Positions 6,151 to 6,773 of a DNA stretch of 6,773 bases are shown one piece after another; the stretch's first letter is position 1; each line of letters begins with the position of its first letter. The notes below the pieces were generated by a model. That model made no database searches. It was not told where the DNA came from and worked only from the letters and a program-made list of their open reading frames with translations. The position numbers were made by a program, and so were the translations under genes. The stretch comes from an uncultured Alphaproteobacteria bacterium (GTDB lineage Bacteria > Pseudomonadota > Alphaproteobacteria > Micavibrionales > Micavibrionaceae), in the NCBI GenBank assembly GCA_937128575.1, contig CAKZMN010000249.1, positions 1-6,773 of the forward strand, written 5' to 3'.

Positions 6151-6645
6151 CTATTTAGTGCCTTCGGCATTAGCAACAATAATGCCCATCGATTTAACCA
6201 ATTCGAAAACACGTTTACGCTGGGTCGGATCAGTGATCCGATAATAGGCACGCACCAGTTCAAGTGTTTCGCGACGGTTCATCGGATCATTATCGAACGG
6301 ATCCGGGCTTTCCGACATTTCGCGGCGTTCATGAACGGATTTCGATGAAATCTCGTCCGGCATATCGTCAAAGAAGAACGAAACCGGCACTTCCAAAACA
6401 CGTGCCAAATCATACAGACGCGATGCGCCTACACGGTTTGCGCCGCGCTCATATTTCTGAACCTGCTGAAAGGTCAGACCAATAGCCTCGCCAAGCTTTT
6501 CCTGGCTCATACCCAAAAGGGTACGGCGCAGGCGAATACGTGCGCCAACGTGAATATCAACAGGGTTCGGCTTACCATTGGCGGTCCGGCCTCGACCTCT
6601 ACCACGGGTATTTTTTACCATCGTGCTTTCATCCTTAGGCGACAT
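6151..6645 (-). CDS. XRE-family regulator, PraR/PhrR-like
   Basis: This is a 164-residue DNA-binding protein. After a basic, Gly/Arg-rich N-terminus, residues ~32-92 form a SinR/434-Cro type helix-turn-helix. VGARIRLRRTLLGMSQEKLGEAIGLTFQQVQKYERG is followed by NRVGASRLYDLARVLEVPVSFFF. An acidic, Ser-rich linker leads to a C-terminal helical segment (126-154, RETLELVRAYYRI and RVFELVKSM) that typifies the rhizobial PraR/PhrR group. In Sinorhizobium, phrR lies beside lnt (actA) and responds to low pH; in Azorhizobium, PraR represses reb genes. The target here is unknown. ATG at 6645 is preferred because AGAAGGA lies 9 nt upstream; GTG at 6666 and ATG at 6621 are alternatives. It has its own terminator, so it is probably not in the metK operon. 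Confidence 0.88.
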   Translation of the reverse strand: MSPKDESTMVKNTRGRGRGRTANGKPNPVDIHVGARIRLRRTLLGMSQEKLGEAIGLTFQQVQKYERGANRVGASRLYDLARVLEVPVSFFFDDMPDEISSKSVHERREMSESPDPFDNDPMNRRETLELVRAYYRITDPTQRKRVFELVKSMGIIVANAEGTK

Positions 6646-6773
6646 TTTGTGTTGTCCTTCTCTCACTCCGACCTACCCGCTCTTTTTGTTGATGGGACAA
6701 TCAGTGAGCGGTTTGGTGCTTCACACAGCCGCTTTAAGGGATTTGAAAAACCTACTATACCCCAAAACGAGAA
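6646..6773 (-). other. Upstream region of the XRE gene
   Basis: This 128 bp up to the window edge shows no recognisable gene. A minus-strand TATAGT at 6759-6754 could be a -10 element, but its -35 would fall at or beyond the edge. A minus-strand frame is open from the edge to 6663 (about 36 codons); it does not resemble the C-terminus of Lnt, the usual upstream neighbour, and is not called. Confidence 0.3.

Noticed and set aside
1..6773. CRISPR, transposon, phage or defence-system content
   Set aside because: No direct repeat arrays, terminal inverted repeats, transposase, integrase or toxin/nuclease motifs were seen; the genes are housekeeping genes.

Overview
The window looks alphaproteobacterial. 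From about position 650 to the right-hand end it carries a core housekeeping block, all on the minus strand. In transcription order this is a PraR/PhrR-like XRE regulator, metK, trmB, an unrecognised 108-residue gene, rimP, nusA and the first ~150 codons of infB. The order xre-metK-trmB-rimP-nusA-infB is a familiar alphaproteobacterial synteny. A SAM-II-type riboswitch in front of metK supports the same assignment. A genus cannot be named from the sequence alone; a Rhodospirillales-like or neighbouring lineage of moderate GC would fit.

The left end (1 to ~640) does not belong to this block. It is clearly richer in GC, lies on the plus strand and encodes a MerR-family regulator. Its reading frame runs straight into the antisense of infB, and infB in turn loses its GTPase body at the same point. 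infB is essential, so a join between two genomes (metagenome misassembly) is the simplest explanation. Neither the MerR 3' end nor the infB 3' part should be trusted across ~625-660.

Right-hand block: the XRE gene ends at a strong intrinsic terminator (6089-6127). A separate candidate promoter (6037-6065) then starts a ~200-nt leader holding a SAM-II aptamer, whose P1 stem and P2 pseudoknot can be drawn base by base. The leader finishes in a hairpin that covers the metK ribosome binding site. trmB overlaps the end of metK by 26 bp, so the riboswitch probably controls both the SAM synthetase and a SAM-consuming tRNA methyltransferase.

Middle block: a 108-residue orphan gene follows trmB. A good sigma70-like promoter (3588-3616) lies just past its stop, followed by an intrinsic-terminator-shaped hairpin with a U-tract only ~26 nt before rimP. 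Because the promoter is upstream of the hairpin, this reads as an attenuator of the rimP-nusA-infB operon. NusA itself stimulates such terminators, so self-control is a natural hypothesis. The ylxR (DUF448) gene often found between nusA and infB is absent. That 238-bp gap holds only a doubtful 64-codon frame.

No CRISPR array, insertion sequence, tRNA or rRNA was seen. The genes are ordinary. The interesting content is the two RNA leaders, the orphan gene and the artificial-looking junction.
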